NCBI GenBank assembly: GCA_022711655.1
Contig: JAKLEM010000010.1
Coordinates: forward strand, 1 to 55,527
Origin: Candidatus Auribacterota bacterium
GTDB taxonomy: Bacteria > Auribacterota > Ancaeobacteria > Ancaeobacterales > Ancaeobacteraceae
Direction of reading: 5' to 3'
Length of the DNA stretch: 55,527 bases
Part shown: positions 44,256 through 53,000 of the stretch, one piece after another
Numbering within the stretch: position 1 is the first letter of the stretch
How the letters are laid out: each line of letters starts with the position of its first letter
Translations under genes and position numbers: made by a program
The notes under the pieces: model-generated
Told to the model about the DNA's origin: nothing
Databases searched by the model: none
The model's input: only the letters and a program-made list of their open reading frames with translations

Positions 44256-47200
44256 TTACTTGTTGCCTCTTTTTTTCATCATCATGTAATAGATCACCGG
44301 CACCGACGTCCGAGACAACAGCGTCGAGGCGATCTCGCCGGCCATGAGCGACAGCGCCAGCCCCTGGAATATCGGGTCGAACAGTATGACCGCCGACCCG
44401 ACGATCACCGCGGCCGCCGTCAGGAGCATCGGCCTGAACCGCTTTGCGCCGGCGTCTATCACCGCCTCTTCGAGCGGCATCCCCTCCGCCAGGCGCAGCT
44501 CGATGAAATCGACGAGGATGATCGCGTTGCGCACCACGATCCCCGCGCCGGCGATCATCCCGATCATCGAGGTCGCGGTAAAGAACATGTCGGTCATCCA
44601 GTGCGCGGGAAGTATCCCGACCAGCGTCAGCGGTATCGGCGTCATGATGATCAGCGGCGTCTTGAACGACTGGAACCAGCCGACGACAAGTATATAGATA
44701 AGGATGAGCACGGCGGCGAAGGCCAGGCCGAGGTCGCGGAACACCTCGTAGGTGATGTGCCATTCGCCGTCCCACTTCATCGACCATTCTTCCGATGTCT
44801 GCGGCTGATGGGTATAGAGCTGGGAGATCTTCACGCCGGCCCCTTTTGCCTTCCCGGGGAGCGCGAGCTCGTCTATCTTGCTTTGCAGGTTTAATATCGC
44901 ATAGACGGGGCTTTCCAGGTCCCCCTGCACATCGGCGATGACATACGATACGCGCATGAGGTTCTTGTGATGGATCGCCTTGTCCTGCGTCCGCGGCTCT
45001 TCCGTCGTGAGGTCCCTGAGCGGGATCATGTTGCCGAAGCGGGACAGGAGGTGCGTGTCCAGGAGCGCCTGCATATCGGCGCGCTTTTCCCTGGGCAGGC
45101 GGAGGTTTATGCCGACCTGCTCGTACTCTTCCGGCAGGTGCGCGAGGTCGATGACGTTGCCCGCAAGCGACGTCGACACCGTCCGGGCGATCGACGACAC
45201 GTCGATGCCGTTCAGCGAGGCCTTCTCCGTGTCGATCTTCAGGCGCGTGAGCGGCTGGTCGGTCTGGACATAGGTGTCGATATCGCCGACACCGTTCGTC
45301 ACGGAAAGAAGCTTCTCGATATTATGCGCGAGCTCCAATTGCCCTTCCGCCGTCGGGCCGTAGACCTCGAAAACGAGCGTCGAGAGGACCGGCGGCCCGG
45401 GCGGCACCTCGGCGACCTGCACATGAGCGCCCGCCTTATGCGCGATGCCGTTGATATGCTGCCGGACGCTCTTGGCGATATCGTGACTCTGGCGTTTCCG
45501 CTTGTCCTTCCCGACCAGGTTCACCTGCAGGTCGGCCTGGTTCGGGTTCTCCCTCAGGAAATAATGACGGACCAGGCCGTTGAAGTTGTACGGGGCCGGC
45601 GCGCCAACGTACATCTCGATGTCGGTCACCTCGGGGACCGCCGCCAGGTACTGCGCCATCTCTTCGATGACTTCCTTGGTCTTATCGACCGGCGTCCCTT
45701 CCGGCATATTGAGGATCACCTGGAATTCGTTCTTGTTGTCGAACGGCAGCATCTTGACCTTTACCAGCTTGAGCGGCACGAGGACGCAGGCCGCGACAAG
45801 CATGGAGCCGAGGATAATGAAGAAAACGGCACGCAGCCACCGGTGGTAGATGAGCGGCTTCATGAAAGAGCGGTAGATGCGCGTCAGGAGGTCTTCCCGC
45901 TCGCCTTCGCCGTGCCCTTTGAGCTTTCCCTTCACGAAGGCCTTGCCGAGGATCCGGTAGGCCGTCCATGGCGTCGCGATGAACGCCACGACCATCGAGA
46001 AGATCATCGCGGCGCTCGACCCGATCGGGATCGGGCGCATGTAGGGCCCCATCAGGCCTCGGACGAACGCCATCGGCAGGATGGCGGCGATCACGGTGAG
46101 CGTCGCCAGGATGAGCGGGCTCCGCACCTCGTTGACCGCCTCGATCGTCACGTCCAGGAGCGGACGGCCCTTGTTCGCGGGCATCCGCAGGTGCCGCACG
46201 ATATTCTCGACGTCGACGATCGGGTCGTCGACAAGGATGCCGATCGAGAAGATGAGCGCGAAAAGGGTAATGCGGTTAAGCGTGAAGCCCAGGAAATAGA
46301 ACGTCGCCAGCGTCAGCGAGAGCGTCATCGGGATCGCCACGGCGACCACGCCCGACTCGCGGATACCGAGCGAGAGCGCGATCAGGATGGAGACGCCGAT
46401 CACGGCGATCGCCATGTGGTAGAGCAGCTCGTTGGATTTTTCCGACGCGGTCTCGCCGTAATCGCGGGTCACCGTCATCGCCAGCTCTTCCGGGATCGCC
46501 TTCCCCTTGAGCGCCTCGACCTTTTTCAGGATATTCTCGCAGAGCGCCGACGCGTTCGTCCCGCGCCGCTTGGAGATCGATAGCGTCACGGCGTCGAACG
46601 GCCCTTTCGCCTGCGCGTCGGAACCGGCGCCGAAGCGGACATTCACGTACCGCTCGTCTTCGTCCGGGCCGTCGATCACCGCGGCGACATCTTTCAGGAA
46701 AACGCTCTTCCCCTTGCTCACGCCGATCACGAGGTTCTCGAGGTCGGCCTTCGAACGGAAGAAGGCGTCGGTCTCGATCGCGGCCAGCTTGTCCTTCCCG
46801 TCGAGGTGGTCGGCAGGCAGGCGCACGTTCGCGCCCTTGATGATCTGCGCGATCTCCAGCGGCGTCTGGAACCGCTCTTTCAGCTTCGCCTCGTCGAAGA
46901 AGACATGGAACTCGCGTTTTCTCCCTCCGGTAACCGTCGTTTCGGAGACGTCGGGAACCGCGCTGATCTCCTGCCGGAGCCGCGCGACCGCCCTGCGGAG
47001 CTCCAGCGGGCCCATCTTCCCGCTGTGGAACGTCAGCGACATGACCGGCACGTCGTCGATCGACCTCGCCTTGATGAGCGGCTGGGACGCCCCCTGCGGC
47101 ATGAAATCGAGATTGGAATAAACCTTGGTGTAGAGCTTTATCAGGCTTTTCTCGATATCCTCGCCGACGCGGAACCGGACGATGAAGAAGGCGCGGTTCG

Positions 47201-47480
47201 GCTCCGCGGTCGAATAGATGTATTCGACGCCGGGGATCTCCCACAGTTTCCGCTCGCCGAGATTGACGATCCGCTGCTCGATCTCACGGGCGCTCGCCCC
47301 GGGGAACGAGACGGCGATGTCGAACATCGGGACGTTTATCTGCGGTTCCTCCTCCCGGGGTAGGTTGATCACCGCGAAGACGCCGATCAGCATCGAGGCG
47401 ATAATGATAAGCGGCGTCAGTTTCGACTGCGCGAACGTCCTGACCGACCGTCCGATCCAGTCCGAATGATGGTCATGCAT
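44256..47480 (-). CDS. RND-family efflux pump inner-membrane subunit
   Basis: The product has 1,074 residues. The start ATG 47480 (MHDHHSDWIGRS) follows AAGGAGAG; the longer frame to 47543 has no support. This is the full RND layout: TM1 (LTPLIIIASMLIGVFAVINL), large periplasmic loop 1 with PREEEPQINVPMFDIAVSFP and GASAREIEQRI, TM2-6 with the conserved GILVDDPIVDVENIVRH (proton-relay Asp), TM7, periplasmic loop 2, and TM8-12 with MIGMIAGAGIVVRNAIILVD. It drives proton-coupled extrusion through a trimer with an outer-membrane channel. The TolC-family gene lies 60 nt upstream, but the periplasmic adaptor (HlyD/AcrA family) that should join the two is absent. The N-terminal MHDHHSDW may bind metal. 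Sequence style is closer to multidrug/HME-like pumps of anaerobes than to AcrB. Confidence 0.92.
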   Translation of the reverse strand: MHDHHSDWIGRSVRTFAQSKLTPLIIIASMLIGVFAVINLPREEEPQINVPMFDIAVSFPGASAREIEQRIVNLGERKLWEIPGVEYIYSTAEPNRAFFIVRFRVGEDIEKSLIKLYTKVYSNLDFMPQGASQPLIKARSIDDVPVMSLTFHSGKMGPLELRRAVARLRQEISAVPDVSETTVTGGRKREFHVFFDEAKLKERFQTPLEIAQIIKGANVRLPADHLDGKDKLAAIETDAFFRSKADLENLVIGVSKGKSVFLKDVAAVIDGPDEDERYVNVRFGAGSDAQAKGPFDAVTLSISKRRGTNASALCENILKKVEALKGKAIPEELAMTVTRDYGETASEKSNELLYHMAIAVIGVSILIALSLGIRESGVVAVAIPMTLSLTLATFYFLGFTLNRITLFALIFSIGILVDDPIVDVENIVRHLRMPANKGRPLLDVTIEAVNEVRSPLILATLTVIAAILPMAFVRGLMGPYMRPIPIGSSAAMIFSMVVAFIATPWTAYRILGKAFVKGKLKGHGEGEREDLLTRIYRSFMKPLIYHRWLRAVFFIILGSMLVAACVLVPLKLVKVKMLPFDNKNEFQVILNMPEGTPVDKTKEVIEEMAQYLAAVPEVTDIEMYVGAPAPYNFNGLVRHYFLRENPNQADLQVNLVGKDKRKRQSHDIAKSVRQHINGIAHKAGAHVQVAEVPPGPPVLSTLVFEVYGPTAEGQLELAHNIEKLLSVTNGVGDIDTYVQTDQPLTRLKIDTEKASLNGIDVSSIARTVSTSLAGNVIDLAHLPEEYEQVGINLRLPREKRADMQALLDTHLLSRFGNMIPLRDLTTEEPRTQDKAIHHKNLMRVSYVIADVQGDLESPVYAILNLQSKIDELALPGKAKGAGVKISQLYTHQPQTSEEWSMKWDGEWHITYEVFRDLGLAFAAVLILIYILVVGWFQSFKTPLIIMTPIPLTLVGILPAHWMTDMFFTATSMIGMIAGAGIVVRNAIILVDFIELRLAEGMPLEEAVIDAGAKRFRPMLLTAAAVIVGSAVILFDPIFQGLALSLMAGEIASTLLSRTSVPVIYYMMMKKRGNK

Positions 47481-47539
47481 ATCCTGCTCTCCTTGCCTGG
47501 GAACGTTCAGCAGGGGCGCGCTGCCTGCGCCCCTCTGCG

Positions 47540-48946
47540 TCACTTTACGCCGCTTTTCTTTCTCTTGATCCGTTCCGCGATCTCATCGACCTTGCGCTCG
47601 TCGAGCGCGCCCGACAGGAACAACAGCCGCGCGTACGCGGTCTCCGACGAAAGCATGAGCTGATCTCTCGCGATGCTCGTGTCGAGAAGCGCCCGGCGCA
47701 TCTCCAGAAGGTCGGCGATCGATTTCCGTCCCTCCTGATACAGCGGCAGCGTCATGCTCACCGCCTGGCCGGCGTCGCCGAGCATCTCGGCGGCGACCGG
47801 CAGGTTTTCGCACACGGTCCGGTACCGCGACTGCTCCTCGGTCAGCGAGCGCGTTATCGAGTCCCGCAGGATCCCTTCCTGATATCGGAGCACGCGCAGT
47901 GTCTCTTTCGCCTTTTTGACACGCGGGAAGAGCGAGGGATCGAAGATATCCATGCTCCCTCTGATCCCCATCGTATAGCTGTTGCCGCCCCACCGCCAGT
48001 TCTCGGTATTTTCTTCAAGGCCGCCGAACGCGGCCACGCGCGGCAGGAACGACGTCTTCTCTCCGAAGAGCTGTTCTTCCTGAGCGCGTATCGTCGCGCG
48101 CATCGCGGCGAGATCCCCCCGCGTCTTGAGGGCGGCCGAGACCCAGTCCTGGAGCGACCGCCCTTCGCGCAGGTCGAAGTCCAGATCCCCGTCTATGGCA
48201 TACTCTTTGAGCGGGTCCTCGCCCATCAGGATGTTCAGGAGGGCCCGCGCGATGCTGCGCTGCGCATCGTAATGGTGCTTCATCTGGGTTATCCCGCCCA
48301 TGATCAGCCGCGCCGCGAAATAATCGGCGCCAAGGACGACCCCCTTCTCTTTCAGCTCTTTTGCCTGCGCGATATCGCTTTCCGAGTCGCGCGCCACCCG
48401 TTCGAGCAGCGCGTATATCTTCTCGGACAGGAGGACATTGAGATACGCCTCGGTCGCCAGGAGCGACGCCTCCATCTTCATATACGCGGCTTCCTGTTCC
48501 GCGGAAGCGATCATGCACTCGGCGGAACGCAGCCGTGTGATAGTCTGGAACGCGTTGAAGAGCGACAGCTCTCCCTGCAGGCCGAAATTGAAATTCGTCC
48601 TGTGGCGGGGATAGTTCAGCGTGTTGACGTTGAAACTCTCCTGCGTGAACGACGCCTGCTTGAGGAGAGAGCCGAAGACATAGACCGGGTCGTCGCCGGT
48701 GGTGACCGAGCTCACTCCCCTGACGCCCGGCAGGAACTCCGAGAACGCCTGAAGCCGCTCCGCAACGGCCACGTCGACCTGCGCGTTCTGCCTTTTGAGG
48801 ACCGGATAATATGCCAGGACCTTCTTATGGCACTCCGCAAATGTGAGACGGGCCGCCGCCGCTTCCTGCGCGGCATCCGCATAGGCGAGCGCATGGCCGC
48901 AGAGCAGCGCCGCGACGGCAAAGTACCCGATCTTCATCAGCCTCAT
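47540..48946 (-). CDS. TolC-family outer-membrane efflux protein
   Basis: The product has 468 residues, starting at the ATG 4 nt after AAGGAGG. A signal peptide (about 1-23, ending AYADA) is followed by two repeated outer-membrane-efflux halves of long helices and short strands: LTFAECHKKVLAYYPVLKRQ in the first half, SLFNAFQTITRLRSAECMIA, then SLQDWVSAALKTRGDLAAMR and PLYQEGRKSIADLLEMRRAL in the second, as in TolC/CusC trimers. It forms the exit duct for the RND pump encoded just downstream. Preceded by 140 nt that carry no gene, then the DUF6132 gene. Confidence 0.92.
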   Translation of the reverse strand: MRLMKIGYFAVAALLCGHALAYADAAQEAAAARLTFAECHKKVLAYYPVLKRQNAQVDVAVAERLQAFSEFLPGVRGVSSVTTGDDPVYVFGSLLKQASFTQESFNVNTLNYPRHRTNFNFGLQGELSLFNAFQTITRLRSAECMIASAEQEAAYMKMEASLLATEAYLNVLLSEKIYALLERVARDSESDIAQAKELKEKGVVLGADYFAARLIMGGITQMKHHYDAQRSIARALLNILMGEDPLKEYAIDGDLDFDLREGRSLQDWVSAALKTRGDLAAMRATIRAQEEQLFGEKTSFLPRVAAFGGLEENTENWRWGGNSYTMGIRGSMDIFDPSLFPRVKKAKETLRVLRYQEGILRDSITRSLTEEQSRYRTVCENLPVAAEMLGDAGQAVSMTLPLYQEGRKSIADLLEMRRALLDTSIARDQLMLSSETAYARLLFLSGALDERKVDEIAERIKRKKSGVK

Positions 48947-49085
48947 AGCCCCTCCTTACACCTGCTGTTCATTCCGGCGCCTGCGCATAGAGGAAAGCAG
49001 TCCCGTGATATTCTTGTCACCGAACGAATAACAGACACCGTTCTCTTCGCGCATCGCCGGACAGGATTATCCTGAATCAGCATGC

Positions 49086-49244
49086 TTATTTTGCCGCCGT
49101 AAGCATGAGGCCGAAGAGCGCCCCCAAAGTCGCGCTTATCCACGGATTTGACGTCAAAGGGCACATGCCCGACTGACACTTCCCGAAATATCCTACAGCA
49201 AATCCTATGGCGGCGCCGGCGAAGACCCCGATAACTATTTTCAT
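49086..49244 (-). CDS. Small DUF6132-like membrane protein
   Basis: A 52-residue frame not usually called: MKIVIGVFAGAAIGFAVGYF then GKCQSGMCPLTSNPWISA and TLGALFGLMLTAAK. Two membrane helices flank a loop with CxxxxCPLTSNP, which is the signature I know from DUF6132. AAAGGG lies about 7 nt before the ATG. In other anaerobes this family occurs with ArsR regulators, thioredoxins and efflux genes, and the same arrangement is seen here between arsR and tolC. The two cysteines suggest thiol chemistry; function not established. Confidence 0.72.
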   Translation of the reverse strand: MKIVIGVFAGAAIGFAVGYFGKCQSGMCPLTSNPWISATLGALFGLMLTAAK

Positions 49245-49326
49245 ACAGACACCCTTTTCAAGGAAGCTAAACTTTATCGATGATCTCCGCTATCTTCTCG
49301 ACGCAGCCTGGGTCGCTTCTCGAACG

Positions 49327-49593
49327 TTACTTCGTTAAGACCTTTATAAACGCCGCGACCCGGGGATCGACCACGCGATAGCAGGTCCGCACGCCCTCTT
49401 TCCTCTGATGAACGATCCCCCGCTCCCTGAGTACGGCGAGGTGCTGCGAGACCGTCGATTGAGGCAGCTTGAGGGCCTTCACCATCTTGTCGACGTTGCA
49501 CTCGCGGCCGAGCAGGCCCTCCACCATCCGTAACCGGACAGGGTGGGCAAGGGCTTTCAGCATCCTGCTCTCTTTCGCGTAATCAGCTATCAT
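49327..49593 (-). CDS. ArsR-family transcriptional repressor
   Basis: The product has 88 residues, a winged helix: LKALAHPVRLRMVEGLL, then ECNVDKMVKALKLPQSTVSQ HL as recognition helix, then VLRERGIVHQRKEGVRTCYR as wing. The SmtB/ArsR metal box ELCVCDL is reduced to a single Cys32 (RECNVD), a pattern of thiol/persulfide sensors such as BigR and SqrR. Those need a second Cys about 66 residues later, but the frame ends at TAA before it. The in-frame sequence after TAA (49267-49326) reads RSRSDPGCVEKIAEIIDKV and contains a cysteine 65 residues from Cys32. AGGAG lies 7 nt before the ATG, and an operator-like palindrome overlaps the promoter. Likely represses itself and the efflux genes downstream. 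Confidence 0.88.
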   Translation of the reverse strand: MIADYAKESRMLKALAHPVRLRMVEGLLGRECNVDKMVKALKLPQSTVSQHLAVLRERGIVHQRKEGVRTCYRVVDPRVAAFIKVLTK

Positions 49594-49605
49594 GGCGCGT
49601 CTCCT

Positions 49606-49650
49606 ATATCGTATTATCCATATATTACGATATAACGATATTCATGTCAA
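49606..49650 (-). promoter_or_regulatory. arsR promoter with overlapping palindromic operator
   Basis: Minus strand TTGACA (49645-49650), 17-nt spacer, TAATAT (49622-49627). A 28-nt imperfect palindrome at 49606-49633 (ATATCGTAATAT ... ATAATACGATAT) covers the -10 box and start region, and an extra ATATCG half site lies at 49637-49642 in the spacer. This is the usual layout for ArsR autorepression. The rest of 49651-49812 shows nothing else. Confidence 0.8.
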
Positions 49651-49812
49651 CACAATATTACCGGAATCGCAGATCAACGAACCAGGGGAGAGCATCTTGA
49701 GATTGCTGCTGAACGCACCGAAACGAAAACCGCAAAGATGCCGGGCCGTCTCGTGTTCTCGCAAATATCGCAACAGATAGAGCAGCGCCGCGCGGACGGG
49801 ATCCTGTGAAAA

Positions 49813-49854
49813 CAAAATAGGCTCCGACATAAGTACTTGTCAGAGCCTATTTTG
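49813..49854 (-). terminator. Terminator after tRNA-Asn
   Basis: CAAAATAGGCTC and GAGCCTATTTTG form a perfect 12-bp hairpin, followed on the minus strand by TTTTC. It lies 6 nt beyond the tRNA 3' end. It is nearly symmetrical, so it may also work in the other direction. Confidence 0.8.
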
Positions 49855-49860
49855 CAATTT

Positions 49861-49932
49861 CTCCTCGGGCTGGGCTCGAACCAGCAACCTAGCGGTTAAC
49901 AGCCGCTTGCTCCACCATTGAGCTACCGAGGA
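49861..49932 (-). tRNA. tRNA-Asn (GTT)
   Basis: A full cloverleaf on the minus strand: acceptor TCCTCGG/CCGAGGA with G discriminator; D arm GCTC/GAGC; anticodon arm AGCGG-CTGTTAA-CCGCT with anticodon GTT; variable AGGTT; and T arm GCTGG-TTCGAGC-CCAGC. The length is 72 nt and CCA is not encoded. The next 115 nt up to the PFOR stop contain only a 12-nt direct repeat (CTATTATCGCAC twice near 50011-50037). Confidence 0.96.
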
Positions 49933-50047
49933 ATGACGATATTATTCTTATGGTACGAATTTCGCGCTAAAGGGTAGTAAAAAACAACCTTTTACGCAAT
50001 ATGTTTTCTCTATTATCGCACCTCTATTATCGCACCGGCTGCCGCCC

Positions 50048-53000
50048 CTAATTGGCGACAGGCTTTGCATCCGCGCTCACCGCGACGCCCTGGACGCTGT
50101 CGGCACAGTTCATGGCGGCGAGCTGCTTGTACATGTTGAAGCGGAACTTCGCCTCTTTTTGCGCCTCTAACGCCAGCTGTTTCGCCGTTTCCGGATCGAT
50201 CTTCTTAAGCTGGTTGAACCTGTTCTCCGTCGACTCGTACTCCTCGATCGTGATCGTCGGCTCCTTGCTGTCCAGGATAAAGGGGTTCTTCCCTTCCTTT
50301 CTCAGCGCCGGATTGAAGCGAAGCAGCGGGAAGTGACCCGATATGACGGCCTTCTTCTGTTCCTCGAGTCCCTTCTCCATTTCGATGCCATGAGCGATAC
50401 AGCTCGCGTACGCGAGGATGATCGCCGGGCCGTCATACGCTTCCGCCTCGACGAACGCCTTCACTACCTGGTTCTGATCGGCACCCATCGCGATCTTGGC
50501 CACATAGACGTATCCGTAGCTCATCGCTATCAGCGCCATGTCCTTCTTCGGCATCGCCTTACCGCCTGCCGCGAACTGCGCGACGGCTCCCTTCGGGGTC
50601 GACTTCGACGCCTGGCCGCCGGTGTTGGAATAGACCTCAGTGTCGAGGACGAGGATCTTCACGTTCGCCCCCGTTGCCAGCACATGGTCAAGACCGCCGT
50701 ACCCGATGTCGTACGCCCATCCGTCGCCGCCGACCGCCCAAACCGACTTCTTTACGAAATAATCGGCGATCTTGGCGAGTTCCTGGCAAGAAACGCACGT
50801 ACAGCCGGCAAGCATCGTCTTCGCCTTTGCGACGCGTTCGCGCTGCGCCTCGATCTCCGCCTGCGTTGCCTGTTTGGCGTTCAGGATATCCTGCAGCAAA
50901 CCGGTAAGATCTTTGCCGCAACCAGCCGAGGAGACGATCCCCTGCGCGAGCTCGCGCGCGTATTCGTTCATCTTGTCGACGGTCAGCCGCATACCGTAGG
51001 CGTACTCGGCGTTGTCTTCGAAGAGCGAGTTGCTCCATGCCGGGCCCCTGCCGTCGGCGCGTTTGCAGTAGGGCGTCGTCGGGAGGTTGCCGCCGTAGAT
51101 CGACGAACAGCCGGTGGCGTTGGCGATGATCGCCCGGTCGCCGAAGAGCTGCGTCAGCAGTTTCACGTACGCCGTCTCGCCGCAGCCCGCGCAGGCGCCC
51201 GAGAACTCGAAGAGCGGCTTGACGAACTGGCTGCCCTTCACCGTGTTGCGGTCGAAGAGCTTGGGATCGGTATCAGGGATGCTGAGGAAATAGGCGAAAT
51301 TCTCGCGCTCCTGGTCCCTGAGCGGTTCCTGATGTACCATCTTGATCGCCTCTTTCGCCTTCGCCGGGCAGTTGAAGACGCAGGTGCCGCAGCCGGTGCA
51401 GTCCTCGGCGGCGATCTGGATCGTGTACTTCATCCCCGGCATATTCTTGTCTTTCACGTCGCACGACTTGAACGTCTTGGGCGCGCCCGAGAGGTATTTC
51501 GCGTCATACGCCTTGGTCCTGATCGCCGCGTGCGGGCATACCAGCGAGCAGCGACCGCACTGGATGCAGGTATCCTTGTTCCACACCGGGATATTGACCG
51601 CGATATTGCGCTTCTCGTACTGCGTCGTCCCGGTCGGCCAGGTGCCGTCGGCCGGCATCTGGGAAACCTTCAGCGACGTACCTTCGCGCTTCATGATCGT
51701 CGCAGTGACCTCTTTAACGAACTTCGGCGCGTCGCCTGACACGGCCTTTATCGGTTCAGCCTTGCCGGTGAACGCCGCCGGCACCTTCACCTCGAACACC
51801 TCTGACTGTCCGCGATCGACCGCCGCGTTGTTCATCGCGACGATCTTGTCGCCTTTCTTGCCGTAGGTCTTCTTGATCGCATCCTTGATCGCGCCGATCG
51901 CGAGCTTGTCGTCGATCACTTTCGAGATCTTGAAGAAGGCGACCTGCATGATCGTGTTGATGCGGGCGCCGAGGCCGATCTCTTCGGCGATCTTGATCGC
52001 GTCGATGACGAAGAGCTTGATCTTCTTGTCGACGATCTGCTTCTGGACCATCGCCGGAATGTGCTGCCACACCGTGTTCTTGTCGTACTGCGACGTCAGG
52101 AGGAAGATGCCGCCCGGCTTGAGGTTCTTGAGCATGTCCATCTTCTCGAGGAACGAGAAGTTGTGGCAGGCGAGGAAATCAGCCGAAGAGATCAGGTACG
52201 GTCTGCGGATCGGTATCTTGCCGAACCGCAGGTGCGACACCGTCACCGCGCCCGCCTTTTTGGAATCGTATTCGAAATAGCCCTGGGTCTTGTTGTCGGT
52301 CAGGTCGCCGATGATCTTGATCGTGTTCTTATTGGCGCCGACCGTGCCGTCCGACCCGAGGCCGTAGAACATCGCGCGGTAGACGTCGCCGCCGACGTTG
52401 AACGTGTCATCGTACGGGAGGCTCGTGTTGGTCACGTCGTCGACGATGCCGATGGTAAAGTGGTTTTTCGGCTCCGCTTTATCGAGGTTGTCGTAAACCG
52501 CCTTGACCATCCCCGGGGTGAACTCGGCCGAGCCGAGGCCGAAACGGCCGCCGACGATGACGGGATAACTGCTCATGAGCTTGAGGTGCATCGCCTCGCC
52601 CACCGCGGTGCGGATATCCTCGTAAAGCGGCTCGCCGAGCGAACCGGGCTCTTTGGTCCTGTCGAGCACCGCGATCTTCTTGACGCTCTTCGGGAGGGCC
52701 TTCGCAAAAGCCGCAACGTCGAACGGCCGGTAGAGACGCACCTTGAGGAGGCCGAGCTTCGCTCCCTGCTTGTTGAGGCACTCGATGGTATCGTGCGCCA
52801 CTTCGCAGCCCGAGCCCATCGCGATAACGACCTTTTCCGCGTTCGGATCGCCGATATAGTCAAAGAGGTGATACTGGCGGCCGGTCAGCTTCGCGAACCG
52901 GTCGAAGCATTTCTGGACGATCGCCGGACAGGCGTCGATGTACTTGTTGACAGTCTCGCGCCCCTGGAAATAGACGTCGGGGTTCTGCGCGGTGCCCCTC

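Noticed and set aside
44967..46583. 538-residue plus-strand open frame over the RND gene
   Set aside because: Antisense shadow rich in Asp, Arg and His with no ribosome site or family motifs.
49642..49830. 62-residue minus-strand frame between arsR and the tRNA terminator
   Set aside because: It begins inside the tRNA terminator hairpin, has no ribosome site and shows no recognisable features.
50011..50037. 12-nt direct repeat beside tRNA-Asn as an attachment site
   Set aside because: The repeat does not match the tRNA 3' end and there is no integrase or mobile cargo between the tRNA and the PFOR gene.
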